A DNA stretch of 64,000 nucleotides from Dehalococcoidia bacterium (GCA_009838465.1 VXRN01000025.1:1-64000), one strand, 5' to 3'; shown: positions 49,953 through 59,410, numbered from the stretch's first letter. Translations and numbers: made by a program. The notes: generated from the letters alone by a model not told the origin.

Positions 49953-52031
49953 TTGGCGCGCGTCCCTCTCTGGCCTGTGCTGTGCCTCCTGGCTATCCTG
50001 CTGACCGGCTGCTCTGACCGTTCTCAGCCGGAAGACATTCCCGACGGAATTTCGCCTTTCGTCAACATTGCGCCAGACGCGCTTGGGAAGCAGGCGTTCA
50101 CCATCAACCGCTATCCTGGCGTCGCTATCTTCGACTATGACCGCGATGGGGATATGGATTTCTACGTTACGCAGGAGGAGGGCGGACCGAATTTCCTGTT
50201 CAGGAACGAGGGAGACTCGGATTTCAGCGAGGTGTCAGAGGAGTCAGGCGCGGCGGCGGTCATTAGCAACAGTACGGGTGTAGCGGCTTGCGATTTCGAC
50301 AATGACGGGTACCAAGACCTGTACGTAGGCGCTCATGGGCGCAAGGGGGACGGGCTGGACTACCGGTCGGCTGACGAGAGCGACGGTCTTAGGGAGGCTA
50401 TCTCGGACCGACTGTTCCTGAACAAGGGCGACGGGACGTTCGAGGATGTAACTCTGTCGGCGTTCGGCGACTCGGTGAACCTGAGGTCGGCGATGAGTGT
50501 GGCGTGCGCGGATGTTGACGGGGACGGCTGGCTGGATATTTACGTGGCCAACAGGGCGGACTTCGACTTCGTGCGGTTCACTGTTCCGCAGCACCACGGA
50601 CATTACAACGTGCTGTATCGGAACAATGGCAATCTTACGTTCAGTGACGTAAGTGAAGAAGCGGGAGTGCGTGGCGGGCAGATAACGATGCGCGCACCGG
50701 ACGGCCTGCCTATCGAGTTCTACGACCCGGAGACGGGCGAATTTTACGAAGGCTACGACTCACGTCTCAGCGACCGGTTTGGGAACAGGGTGGGCGATCC
50801 GACAGGGCAGTCGTGGGCGGTGCTGTTCTTCGACCATGACGACGGCGGCGACCCCGACCTGTGGGTGGCGCACGACGGGGATCACCTGGAGGTCTATCGG
50901 AACGATACGGTGGGGAACGACATCTCGTTTACACCCATCGCGTCGGAGATGGGTGTTGACGTTACTGGGCAATGGATGGGGTTCGCGCTGGGGGACTATG
51001 ACTCGGACGAGGACCTTGATGTGTTCGTAACGAATATCGGGTATCACCCGCTCATGCGGCGTCCGGTGCCATTTCCTGGGGCGGACTGCGCCTATACGCA
51101 CCAGTTCGAGTGGGGAACGTGTCTCCATTTCCTGCTGCGGAACGATGGAGCGGTGGAGGCTTCGGACGGGGGGATATTGCCGCAGTTTGCGGAGGTAACG
51201 GCTGAGACGCGGGTGAAGGCGAGCGGGGTAATGCCTCCACAGTCGCTCGACCCGGCCAACATTTACCCGGGTTGGGAGCCTCCGAGTGGGCTGGCGGCCT
51301 ACGATTTCGGGTTTGGGACGGCGTTCTTCGACTACGAGAATGACGGAGACCAGGACCTATACTGGCTTGGCTCGCTCGTATCGCGTGGAGAGGGTCCGGG
51401 AGGACTGCTGTATCCGGGCGCGGGTCGCATGATGCGTGGGGACGGCGCGGGTTGGTTCGAGGACATCACGGTGGAGTCGAGGCTGCTGGATATCCAGGAC
51501 GTGGACTACTCGGTTCTCGACACAAGTTCGCCGGAGTTTGACGCACGAGCACAGCGGATTGGGTCAGAGTTTCACGAGAATGGGAAGGGGTTGGCGAAGG
51601 GAGATCTGAACGGGGACGGCTTCGTGGATCTGATTGCTACGAACAGCAGTGGGGATCTGCGAGTGGACGGCGGCGTGAGATTCGTCAAGGGGCCGTTGTT
51701 CGTGTGGATGAATGGCGGCAAGGAAGGCAACTGGCTGACGATTCGGCTGAAGGGCGGGATGGCGATTCGTGGAACAGGAAGTAATGCGGATGGGATTGGG
51801 GCGAGGGTCTATATGACTGCGGAGACAGTGAAGGACTCAGTATCTACGCAAGTTCAAGAAGCCCTTGGCAGTTCCACTTACCTGTCTATGAATAGTCTTG
51901 ACCTGACTTTCGGGTTGGGAGAGGCAGACAGGGCTGAGGAGATCGTGATTCGATGGCCGAGCGGGGTGGTGCAGGCACTGGAGGATGTGAGAAGCAATCG
52001 CGTGATTACGATTGAAGAGCCTGAGAAGTGA
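49953..52031 (+). CDS. FG-GAP/VCBS repeat lipoprotein with ASPIC-UnbV domain (CRTAC1-like)
   Basis: The TTG at 49953, one base after the dppF-type stop, gives a clean lipoprotein signal (RVPLWPVLCLLAILLTGC). An ATG at 49890 would add 21 residues inside dppF and spoil it. The mature part has Ca-binding FG-GAP repeats: DYDRDGDMDF, DFDNDGYQDLY, DVDGDGWLDIY, DHDDGGDPDLW, DYDSDEDLDVF, DYENDGDQDLY and DLNGDGFVDL. It ends in an ASPIC/UnbV domain (NWLTIRLKGG...NADGIGARVYMTA, then ITI). It is probably an extracellular adhesion or carbohydrate-binding protein, tightly joined to the importer operon. Confidence 0.88.
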   Translation: MARVPLWPVLCLLAILLTGCSDRSQPEDIPDGISPFVNIAPDALGKQAFTINRYPGVAIFDYDRDGDMDFYVTQEEGGPNFLFRNEGDSDFSEVSEESGAAAVISNSTGVAACDFDNDGYQDLYVGAHGRKGDGLDYRSADESDGLREAISDRLFLNKGDGTFEDVTLSAFGDSVNLRSAMSVACADVDGDGWLDIYVANRADFDFVRFTVPQHHGHYNVLYRNNGNLTFSDVSEEAGVRGGQITMRAPDGLPIEFYDPETGEFYEGYDSRLSDRFGNRVGDPTGQSWAVLFFDHDDGGDPDLWVAHDGDHLEVYRNDTVGNDISFTPIASEMGVDVTGQWMGFALGDYDSDEDLDVFVTNIGYHPLMRRPVPFPGADCAYTHQFEWGTCLHFLLRNDGAVEASDGGILPQFAEVTAETRVKASGVMPPQSLDPANIYPGWEPPSGLAAYDFGFGTAFFDYENDGDQDLYWLGSLVSRGEGPGGLLYPGAGRMMRGDGAGWFEDITVESRLLDIQDVDYSVLDTSSPEFDARAQRIGSEFHENGKGLAKGDLNGDGFVDLIATNSSGDLRVDGGVRFVKGPLFVWMNGGKEGNWLTIRLKGGMAIRGTGSNADGIGARVYMTAETVKDSVSTQVQEALGSSTYLSMNSLDLTFGLGEADRAEEIVIRWPSGVVQALEDVRSNRVITIEEPEK

Positions 52032-52089
52032 GCGTCAGAACTGTGATTTGTTTGATTGTTGTGATTTACAGGATTGGACGCTTGACAAT

Positions 52090-53703
52090 CTAGGGTCTGG
52101 CCTTTCGGCGAGGTCTGAATCCCAGCAAATACAACGCTAGTATCGTAGCTAGAGTGCCGACTGTGACGCCGACTATCGCGGCCCAGACTATCGCGCTTCC
52201 AAAGATTGGTAGTTGTGTGGACGGAAGTGAGCTTTCCACGGATTCGGGCATGATCTGGAGGGTCTTGAGGAATTCGACGACAGATGCTCGATCTGCGGAT
52301 GATAGGGCGGCGAAGGCGTCGCGGCTGGTTTGGGCCTCTCCGCCGTGCGCGAGTATGGCCTCGGAAATCAGGGTGGCGCGGCCATGATGCAGGTAGGGTG
52401 GCTCGTTGGCGAAGCCCCAGAGCTTGCGGGTGAGCCACTGGTCGGTGGGCACCATCTCCTCTTCGCGGGTCTCGTTGTTCAGGATGTCGCCCATGCTGTG
52501 GCGCTTGAGGTCGGTGAAGACCGGCACCATGATTGTGTCGTCGGGGCCACTTCGCAGTCCGGTCGTTTCGCCGCCGTCGGGTAGAGGGACTGAGTACGCA
52601 TTGGCGACCTCGAATACCTGGAGTTTGCCCGCAGGATTGAAGGGGTTGGGCTCGGTGAAGACCTGATTGTTCAGAGGCAGTTCGGGGATGTGGCAGATGG
52701 AACATTCCAGTGCGGAGAATAGCGCCTCGCCTCTCTGAGCGGCGGCGCGCGCTTCGGGATGGTCGGGCATTACGCGGCCTGGTGGAGGCAGCATGGCCTG
52801 GAATATGACGAGCGCGCTTATGTCGCCCCTGGTTAGCTCGTCGGCCATGCCGTCGGCGTCGTGGTCAACAGCGTCCCCGAACCGCTCGGATGCCTGCATA
52901 CCGAAGTGCTGGTTCATGGCCTTGACCGCGAACTCTCGCAGGGAGACGATGGTTCCCTTCTGCATGAACGGCCTTATCACGAGGTCGGGGTCAACCCCCT
53001 CGACTCGGCTTGTGTCCAGAGAGCCGTCGGTCGAGGCAGTGATGGTTCCGAATTCGACGCCCTTGGCGGTGAGAGGCAGGGATACGGGGGCGCCGGAATC
53101 CCGCGCCTGCTTTCTGGCCTCGTCGCGTATGGCGTGCATGTCCTCGGTCATCTCACGTGCGAGAAGCTCGATGTAGCCGGAGCCGAACAGTCCGAGTGAA
53201 GTTCTCTCGTTGCCGACGGTTCTCAGCGTGTGCGCCTGGAAGTCGTCGCCTTCGCCCCCGTCGAAGTTCACGAAGTGGAAGCCGTCCGCGAGCACGAACA
53301 CGTTGGTGGCGTTGTCGCCGCCTCCGCCGAGACGCGGGACGCCGTGGCAGCTGGAGCAGGCGTTGGCATCGGGGCCGGAGATGCGGTTGAAGTTGTCAGG
53401 GAAGGTCCGGGCCGGACGGAAGTTGTCGGGAGATACATCGGTGGTTTCGGGTCTTCCCGCGCCGTCCAGCGTGTTGAAGGACGTGGTGAACAGGCGTTCT
53501 CCACGCTCGACTATCTGATCGAGTGTCAGGCTGCCGCTCTCTATGTCGTCCTGGCTGGTGTGGCCATCCAGGGTGGCGGTGTCGCCGATTCGAGGCGCTG
53601 ACGAGGGTTCGGCGGTCGTGTTATGGCAGGCCGCGAGCGTCGCCCAGGCGAGGATGGCCAGGATGAAGGCGAGGCTCTTTCTGGTCGCGCTCAACGGGTT
53701 CAT
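52090..53703 (-). CDS. Di-haem oxidoreductase (DUF1111/thiol oxidoreductase family)
   Basis: The 537-aa protein has an N-terminal signal or lipoprotein-like sequence (LAFILAILAWATLAAC, 11-26), a first haem motif CSSCH (116-120) with GPDANACSSCHGVPRLGGGGD around it, and a second CSICH (about 334-338). It also has RSGPDDTIMVPVFTDLKRHSMGD and a C-terminal anchor helix (about 505-530) followed by RRKARP. The di-haem family is related to cytochrome c peroxidases but its substrate is often unknown. It acts outside the cytoplasmic membrane. It converges on the FG-GAP gene. Confidence 0.9.
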   Translation of the reverse strand: MNPLSATRKSLAFILAILAWATLAACHNTTAEPSSAPRIGDTATLDGHTSQDDIESGSLTLDQIVERGERLFTTSFNTLDGAGRPETTDVSPDNFRPARTFPDNFNRISGPDANACSSCHGVPRLGGGGDNATNVFVLADGFHFVNFDGGEGDDFQAHTLRTVGNERTSLGLFGSGYIELLAREMTEDMHAIRDEARKQARDSGAPVSLPLTAKGVEFGTITASTDGSLDTSRVEGVDPDLVIRPFMQKGTIVSLREFAVKAMNQHFGMQASERFGDAVDHDADGMADELTRGDISALVIFQAMLPPPGRVMPDHPEARAAAQRGEALFSALECSICHIPELPLNNQVFTEPNPFNPAGKLQVFEVANAYSVPLPDGGETTGLRSGPDDTIMVPVFTDLKRHSMGDILNNETREEEMVPTDQWLTRKLWGFANEPPYLHHGRATLISEAILAHGGEAQTSRDAFAALSSADRASVVEFLKTLQIMPESVESSLPSTQLPIFGSAIVWAAIVGVTVGTLATILALYLLGFRPRRKARP

Positions 53704-53751
53704 CGTCGATTCTCAACGGCTATCTTATCCAGTCAGCGTCGGATAGGATCC

Positions 53752-54045
53752 CTACCTCCATGAGATGTCACGCCGAGACCTGCGTCTTTGGTACGACTTC
53801 AGAGTTCTCCACAACGAGGAGATGATGAGCACCGCTAGCAGCCCGGCGCAGGCCCCGATAGGAACGAACAGAACGCTCAGTCCGAGCACGAACTGGAACA
53901 CTGCCGGATCGAACGTCTGAACCGGCGGGCCGTCCCTGATTTCCGAGACATACCTGAGGTGGTCAAGACGATCTATGTAAACGTAGATGAACGTCGCCAG
54001 TCCGCCGAGGATGGCGGCGGATGTGTACCAAATCTTCACATTCAA
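53752..54045 (-). CDS. Small membrane protein of unknown function
   Basis: The start is TTG at 54045, overlapping the MFS gene's TGA, with GGAGG 10 bases before. The 97-aa product has two helices (about 7-25 and 50-80) with a polar loop containing DRLDHLRYVSEIRDGPP and a basic tail (KSYQRRRSRRDISWR). The topology suggests both ends in the cytoplasm. It is translationally coupled to the MFS transporter, so may assist it. No family is recognised. Confidence 0.62.
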   Translation of the reverse strand: MNVKIWYTSAAILGGLATFIYVYIDRLDHLRYVSEIRDGPPVQTFDPAVFQFVLGLSVLFVPIGACAGLLAVLIISSLWRTLKSYQRRRSRRDISWR

Positions 54046-55310
54046 TATCTAACGCCTCCACTATCGAGCGCTGTTTCGTTTCGATGCGGCCTGCGGGAAA
54101 TCGTGTACAGCAACGCCGCTATCGCAAAGGCGGCGGCGAATGCGCCCAAGGCGGGAACGTAGGAATCCGTCCTGTCGAACATCCAACCCGCGTACAACGG
54201 AGCGAAAAGTGAACCCACCGCATCGAATGCACGCATGATACCAGTTATCGCGCCGTAGTTGCGTCTTCCGAAGTAATTGCCTATGGCTATCCACTGGAGC
54301 ACGACCGCGCCTTCGTAAACCGCGAGAAGTACCACGAAGGGGTAGAGGCTGCTGACGCTGTCGGAGAATATGAGCAGGGCGCATCCGGCCACGCCTGCGA
54401 ACATCCCCATGGCTATCAGCGGCTGGAAGCTGAGGCGGTGTCCGGCCATACCGAGCGAGAATCGGAAGGGTATGGACAGCAGGAAGAAGATCGCGACCAG
54501 CCCGGCGGCGAACTCCTCCTCGGCGCCCTGCCAGACCATTATTGGGATGATGTGAATGGACAGGCCGGTCTCGGCGGAGATGCGGAGGGTGGAGGCGGCG
54601 AGAAGAATCCAGAAGACACCCTTCCTGAGCGCCTCGGACAGAGAGAAGTCGTAGGATGCGTCGGAGCCTGACGGAGTATCAGGCGCGGTTGGGGTGAATT
54701 GCTCGATCTCATCCACCTGGTCGGGCGGACTGCGGACGAGACGCGAGCAGAGCAGTCCAGAGGCCAGCACGAATATGGCGGAGTATATCAGCGTGGAACG
54801 CCAGCCTTTGGTGGCTACGCCCAGGCCGAGCGGGTAGAGGAATATCGCGCCTCCGGCGGCTATGCCGGTGAGCAGTATGGTCATGGCGATGGCTTTTCTT
54901 CGGACGAACCAGCCGTTGGCGGCGGCCATGAGCGTGGGGCCGAATCCGAATTGGGAAGGCACGGATACCAGCAGCACGTAGGCCAGAAGGAAGAGTATGT
55001 AGTTGTCTATGAGGGTTATGGTCACGAGACCGACGGAGGCGACTATCGTTCCGATGACGATGAGCGGCCTGGGGCCTAAGCGGTCCACTAGCCAGCCGTA
55101 CAGTGGCGCGGCGAGGCTGGACTGGGCGCGGGAGAGTGTGAAGATTAGCGACGTGTTTGCGCTGGACAGGTTCAGATCGCGCCTGATGGGATTGAAGAAC
55201 ACAGCCGCGCCGTGATAGAGAATTCCGCCGGACATGACGCCCAGCAGGGTGACGCCGAACAGTACCCACCAACCGGAGTATAAGTTTCGCAACCTGTCCA
55301 GGATGCGCAT
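54042..55310 (-). CDS. MFS transporter
   Basis: The 422-aa protein has 12 predicted helices. The loop between helices 2 and 3 reads GWLVDRLGPRPLIVIG (about 73-88), the MFS motif A (GxxxDRxGRR). The symmetric motif GWMFDRTDSYVPALG occurs in the second half, and a cytoplasmic linker (about 205-230, rich in Thr, Pro, Ser) joins the two bundles. The subgroup resembles monocarboxylate/oxalate-formate antiporters. The substrate is unknown. The ATG is 14 bp after the oxidoreductase gene at 55325, so they may share a transcript. Confidence 0.9.
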   Translation of the reverse strand: MRILDRLRNLYSGWWVLFGVTLLGVMSGGILYHGAAVFFNPIRRDLNLSSANTSLIFTLSRAQSSLAAPLYGWLVDRLGPRPLIVIGTIVASVGLVTITLIDNYILFLLAYVLLVSVPSQFGFGPTLMAAANGWFVRRKAIAMTILLTGIAAGGAIFLYPLGLGVATKGWRSTLIYSAIFVLASGLLCSRLVRSPPDQVDEIEQFTPTAPDTPSGSDASYDFSLSEALRKGVFWILLAASTLRISAETGLSIHIIPIMVWQGAEEEFAAGLVAIFFLLSIPFRFSLGMAGHRLSFQPLIAMGMFAGVAGCALLIFSDSVSSLYPFVVLLAVYEGAVVLQWIAIGNYFGRRNYGAITGIMRAFDAVGSLFAPLYAGWMFDRTDSYVPALGAFAAAFAIAALLYTISRRPHRNETALDSGGVRY

Positions 55311-55324
55311 TTGGTTATCGGCAG

Positions 55325-56437
55325 TCAGTTTTCAGTGATCAGGCGGCGGGCGGTGACCAGTTCTGAGAGGAGGCCATCGTACTCCGCGCGATCAACCGGA
55401 ATGTCCACTCGCTTGTTCCTGCAACCCGATAAAGTCACGGCTGCCACGATTTCCTGTGATCTCAGCCCATCCTCGCCCGTGACGGCGGGATCGCGGTCCT
55501 CGATTATTGCCTTGGCGAAATCGTCTATGGCAGGGGCGTGGGTGCCGCTTATCGGCTCGAATGCGAAGGTCTCGGCTGTGGAGCCCGGGCTGTCGTAGGT
55601 GGGGGACTTGTCGTGCTGGATGAAGTCGTCCACGCTGGTCTGAAGTCGGTGGAGGGTTACGCTCCAGTCGTCCATGATTATTGCGCCGTCGTTGCCCCAG
55701 AGTTCGAGACGCTGGTTGTTCGGAGCCTGGGACGTGGTGCAATGGAGGGTCCCGTGTCCGCCGCCTTCGTAGGTCATGGCAGCGGTGGCGAAGTCCTCGA
55801 CCTCTATGTCGTGTCTGCGGGTGGACACGAGGCCCATGACCGAGGTTGGCAGTCCACCGACCCACTGCATCAGGTCAATGGCGTGTATGCCCTGGTTGAG
55901 GAGCGCGCCTCCGCCCTCGGCCTGCCACTTGCCGCGCCAGTCGAGACGGTCGTAGTAGTCCTGGCTGCGTATCATGGCGGAGGCCATGGAGACGCGGTAT
56001 ATCTCTCCTATCGCGCCCTGTTCGACCAACTCGCGCATCTTGAGCGCCTCGGGACGGAAGCGGTTGTTGAACAGGACTCCGAGTTTGACGCCGGCGTCGC
56101 GGCACACCCGTATCATTCCGTCGGCCTCGGAGAGTGTGACGGACATGGGCTTTTCGACGAGGATGTGCTTACCAGCACGGGCGGCGATCTCAGTAATCTC
56201 GGCGTGGGAGCGATGTGGGGTGGCAATTACGATGGCGTCCACGTCGGGGTCGGACAGCGCGTCTTCGAGCGTTGGAAAGGCGGTGACGCCCAGTTCGTCC
56301 GCCTGCTGTCGGAGCGGGGGCTGGGTTCGGGCGTGGATTCCGACGAGGCGGCAGGAGTCAAGCTGGGCGATGGCGTCTATGTGTACCCGGCCTATGACGC
56401 CGGTGGAACCTATGATGGCGAGCCCTACTTTGTTCAT
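55325..56437 (-). CDS. Gfo/Idh/MocA-family oxidoreductase
   Basis: From the ATG at 56437 the product is 370 aa; a longer frame to 56491 adds 18 unlikely residues. The N-terminal Rossmann domain has LAIIGSTGVIGRVHIDAI (about 4-21), then VIATPHRSHAEI and the EKP motif HILVEKPMSVTL (about 92-103). The C-terminal beta-sheet domain starts with NNRFRPEALKMREL. It oxidises or reduces a sugar or cyclitol with NAD(P). The leader-like element E4 lies 47 bp upstream in the same sense. It is followed by the MFS gene. Confidence 0.92.
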   Translation of the reverse strand: MNKVGLAIIGSTGVIGRVHIDAIAQLDSCRLVGIHARTQPPLRQQADELGVTAFPTLEDALSDPDVDAIVIATPHRSHAEITEIAARAGKHILVEKPMSVTLSEADGMIRVCRDAGVKLGVLFNNRFRPEALKMRELVEQGAIGEIYRVSMASAMIRSQDYYDRLDWRGKWQAEGGGALLNQGIHAIDLMQWVGGLPTSVMGLVSTRRHDIEVEDFATAAMTYEGGGHGTLHCTTSQAPNNQRLELWGNDGAIIMDDWSVTLHRLQTSVDDFIQHDKSPTYDSPGSTAETFAFEPISGTHAPAIDDFAKAIIEDRDPAVTGEDGLRSQEIVAAVTLSGCRNKRVDIPVDRAEYDGLLSELVTARRLITEN

Positions 56438-56484
56438 TTTTTTCTCACATGTTGCACAGGGCATTTGCAAATTGGTCAGACGAT

Positions 56485-56700
56485 GCGACATATATCATAG
56501 TTTATATTTACACCGGAAAGCACTGGGCGTTAACTGGGAGAGTCACAGGGTTGGGCTGGGACAGTTTTCATCCAGCGTTGCCCAGAGTTTTCCCAGCGTT
56601 GAAGCTACGAAATTGTTCTCTCGCCGTCTGTCGGCCCGCTTCATAAATAAACGTTTATGCTTATGTTCTGAATCCATGCCATAATTGTAGCATAGAATGA
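56485..56700 (-). repeat. Leader-like intergenic element, copy E4
   Basis: This 216-bp segment is the partner of 3094-3309, aligned without gaps. On the minus strand it has ATGCTACAATTATGG, CGTAGCTTCAACGCTGGG, the CTGGG/CCCAG block, and ends ATATAAACTATGATATATG. The 33-codon frame (56543-56644, minus) is kept. It points at the oxidoreductase starting at 56437. Together with an R3 copy it fills the 56438-57000 gap. Confidence 0.8.
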
Positions 56701-56747
56701 GGTATCAGACGAAACCGTGAAAGACTTTGCAAGAGTCCTGCCCCGAG

Positions 56748-56912
56748 CGACAGGGTCATTTCATTATTAAGTGTCACTAGAGTAGTCCGTTCGTGGTGAC
56801 CCTTCGACAAGCTCCCTTCGACGGGCTCAGGACGAACCATGAATGGACGGCCCTTCGACAGGCTCAGGGCGAACGAGAGGTCGAAGACGAAAAGGTCCTG
56901 CCCCAAGCGACG
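56748..56912 (+). repeat. Dispersed repeat R3, copy 3 (long)
   Basis: GGGTCATTTCATTATTAAG starts the copy. CCCTTCGACAAGCTCCCTTC and GGACGGCCCTTCGACAGGCT follow, then CGAACGAGAGGTCGAAGACG. It is inverted relative to 16382-16519 and has an internal duplication of the CTTCGAC module that the other copies lack. Confidence 0.85.
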
Positions 56913-57000
56913 AGCTTGTTGATTTGCTGCGTGGCTTAGAATTAACATAGCCCCATTGCATATCTCGAAACCAGTTCAGATAGACGGAAGCAGGTGAACT

Positions 57001-58689
57001 ATGGTCAAGATGAGCGGGGGTGAGGCGCTTGCGAAGTCGCTGGTGAATGAAGGCGTGGAAGTCGTATTCGGGATACCTGGAGTACAGATATACGGGATTG
57101 TCGCGGGGATACGGGACGAACCGGGTCTGCGCATGATCACGACCCGGCATGAACAGGCGACGACGTACATGGCGGACGGCTATGCCCGCGCGTCGGGAAG
57201 GCCCGGGGTGGCGCTGGTGGTCCCGGGTGTGGGTGTTTACAACGCGGCATCAGGCCTGGCCGGCGCATATTCGCGCTCCATACCGGTTCTTCTAATTGCG
57301 GGCCAGATTCCACGGGGGATGATAGGCAAGAATCTCGGAGCCGTTCACGAGGTTGCGAACCAGGCGGATGTTGTGGGACCGGTGACCAAGTGGCGGCGCC
57401 AGGTGTCCAGGCCCAGAGAAGCCCCGGACGCCGTGTTCGAGGCGTTCAGGCAGATGCGTACGGGGCGCCCGCGTCCCGTGCTAATAGAGATGCCGCCCGA
57501 GGCGGGAGTGGAGCGGGAGGAAGTGCAGTTACGCAATCCCGCGCGGACTGTGAGAATCGTGCCGAGCAGGGATATTCTTCAGGAGGCCGCCGGCGTTATC
57601 GCCCATGCTCAAATGCCGCTGATTTTCGCGGGCGGCGGAGTGGCGCGATCAGACGCGGAGGATGCGCTGGTCGAGCTGGCCGAAGCGACGAACATACCCG
57701 TGATTACGTCCAGCGGCGGGAAGGGGACTATCCCTGACAGTCATCCGCTGTCTTACGGCTCATGTTTCAGTCCGCGGGGTGAGAGACAGGAGATGAACGA
57801 GCTATTCGACGTGATGCAGTCGGCGGACGTGATCATAGGAATCGGCACACGTTTTTCTCTGGGCAATCCGGCAGGTGAGTCCTCTACCTTAGTGAATATC
57901 AACATTGACGACACCGAACTCACGAGAATTCAGTCCAACACTATCCCCTTGCATGGCGACGCCAGGGCGACCATAGAGGCGCTTCTTCCGATGCTAATCG
58001 AGGCGGGAGCGGAAGAGCGCGAGTCGCCCGCGGAGGCGGTCGCCGCAGCCCGGCGACTGATTGCCTACTTCGGAATCAGGGAAGAGGAGCCGCAGTACCC
58101 GATACTGGAGGCGATCCAGAAAGGCATTCCGGAGGATGGCTTCGTGGTATGGGATGTCTCGCAGTTGGGATTCTATGCCCGAACCCACCATCAGGCGAAT
58201 CATCCCAAGACGTACATAGACCCGGGGTATTCGTTCAACCTGGGCTATTCTTTTCCTACGGCGCTGGGTGTGAAGGTAGCGCGGCCCGAACGCTCCGTGG
58301 TATGCGTGGCGGGAGACGGCGGGTTCATGTTCAACTCGTCCGAACTATCAACGGCGGTGCGATACGGCATAAATGTGGTAACCGTCATTCTCAGAAACGA
58401 TTCCTACGGCAACGTGGAGTCCGACCTGAATGGCACGTTTGGCGGGACTTACGAGACCGACTTGCACAACCCTGATTTCGTCCGATTCGCGGAGTCGTTC
58501 GGCGCGGTCGGAATGAGGACGGAAGACCCCTTGGAGTTGGAGACGCTGATTCCGCGCGCGCTGGAACTGGACGCGCCAGTGGTTATTGACGCGCAGTTCG
58601 GGGAGATGCCCACTCCTCCCGCTCATCAGTACGCTTTCGTGTATCATCTACCTTGGACGCAGCCTCAGGAAGGGCTGATACAGTCCTGA
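57001..58689 (+). CDS. TPP-dependent enzyme (acetolactate synthase-like)
   Basis: The 562-aa protein has the three-domain layout of the acetolactate synthase/benzoylformate decarboxylase family. The PYR domain has the catalytic Glu49 in TTRHEQATTYMADGYARASG. The central domain includes LIFAGGGVARSDAEDALVELA, and the PP domain carries the TPP/Mg motif GDGGFMFNSSELSTAVRYGINVVTVILRNDSYG (about 440-472). No regulatory subunit gene follows, so acetolactate synthesis for valine is not established. It converges on DUF1330 with 24 bp between. Confidence 0.93.
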   Translation: MVKMSGGEALAKSLVNEGVEVVFGIPGVQIYGIVAGIRDEPGLRMITTRHEQATTYMADGYARASGRPGVALVVPGVGVYNAASGLAGAYSRSIPVLLIAGQIPRGMIGKNLGAVHEVANQADVVGPVTKWRRQVSRPREAPDAVFEAFRQMRTGRPRPVLIEMPPEAGVEREEVQLRNPARTVRIVPSRDILQEAAGVIAHAQMPLIFAGGGVARSDAEDALVELAEATNIPVITSSGGKGTIPDSHPLSYGSCFSPRGERQEMNELFDVMQSADVIIGIGTRFSLGNPAGESSTLVNINIDDTELTRIQSNTIPLHGDARATIEALLPMLIEAGAEERESPAEAVAAARRLIAYFGIREEEPQYPILEAIQKGIPEDGFVVWDVSQLGFYARTHHQANHPKTYIDPGYSFNLGYSFPTALGVKVARPERSVVCVAGDGGFMFNSSELSTAVRYGINVVTVILRNDSYGNVESDLNGTFGGTYETDLHNPDFVRFAESFGAVGMRTEDPLELETLIPRALELDAPVVIDAQFGEMPTPPAHQYAFVYHLPWTQPQEGLIQS

Positions 58690-58713
58690 GACGCTCCTCT
58701 GGTCTCGGATCCC

Positions 58714-59001
58714 TTAAAGGCCCTCGACGACTATTACGTGGCTGTTGGTGGAGCGGATACGCATATCCTTGGGGTGGGCGTATTCGTCGGAGTCGTGCCA
58801 GGCCTTGGCCTGCTCCAAGCTGGGGAACTCGATGATGACGGTTCGATTGGGGTCGCGGTCGCCTTCGAGAAGTTCCGCGCGGCCTCCGCGAGCGATGTAC
58901 TTTCCGCCGTAGGCGTTCACAGTCGGCATTACCAGTTCGCGGTACTCAGCGAAGAGTTCGGGGTCGGTGACTTCCACGTTGGCTATTACGTAGGCTGGCA
59001 T
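58714..59001 (-). CDS. DUF1330 domain-containing protein
   Basis: The 95-aa protein is a single ferredoxin-like dimeric alpha/beta-barrel domain of DUF1330. YVIANVEVTDPELFAEYRELVMPTVNAYGGKYIARGG (about 4-40) and VIIEFPSLEQAKAWHDSDEY (about 55-74) are the family landmarks. These proteins resemble monooxygenase-like barrels but lack a known activity. A clear TTGGGA-like region but no strong site precedes the ATG. It lies 22 bp downstream of the HAD gene, in the same direction. Confidence 0.92.
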   Translation of the reverse strand: MPAYVIANVEVTDPELFAEYRELVMPTVNAYGGKYIARGGRAELLEGDRDPNRTVIIEFPSLEQAKAWHDSDEYAHPKDMRIRSTNSHVIVVEGL

Positions 59002-59023
59002 TTGGGACTCCTTTGGGTATGTG

Positions 59024-59395
59024 TTAGTCCGATGGGATGAACCAGTCCTTTGTGGCGGCTTCGTGGGGCCAGAGGAATTGGAAGCCGCAGCGGAGGGCCA
59101 TCTGGCGGTCTAGGTCTTCGCGGTCGCCGATGTGCCAGTATTCTTCGGCGTCGAACTTGGTTTTCATGTATTCGAGACGAAGTTCTTCCATGGGGCTTCC
59201 CTTGACGCAGATGAAGTCCGCCTGGATGTCGTGTTCGTCCCATATTCTGCGCTGCGAGCTCGCGATTCGGTCGGAGCAGCTGCCGATGATGATACCCTTG
59301 GACTTGGCGATGCGCACCATTTCCATGGTGAGTTCGCCGGGCGGGTCGCCGACTTCGAGGGTGCCGTCTATGTCGAAGCTAATGAGTATTGACAA
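59024..59395 (-). CDS. HAD-family hydrolase-like protein
   Basis: The 123-aa protein begins ILISFDIDGTLEVGD (3-17), the HAD motif I with nucleophile and acid Asp (D8, D10). IIIGSCSDR (about 36-44) gives motif II (Ser/Thr), and EYWHIGDREDLDRQMALRCGFQFLW (about 86-110) gives motif IV with GDxxxD. It is short for HAD, so has at most a minimal cap. It likely acts on a small phosphorylated substrate; identity unknown. It is the middle gene of a leftward trio. Confidence 0.85.
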   Translation of the reverse strand: MSILISFDIDGTLEVGDPPGELTMEMVRIAKSKGIIIGSCSDRIASSQRRIWDEHDIQADFICVKGSPMEELRLEYMKTKFDAEEYWHIGDREDLDRQMALRCGFQFLWPHEAATKDWFIPSD

Positions 59396-59410
59396 GTGTG
59401 TTCCTCTCCA

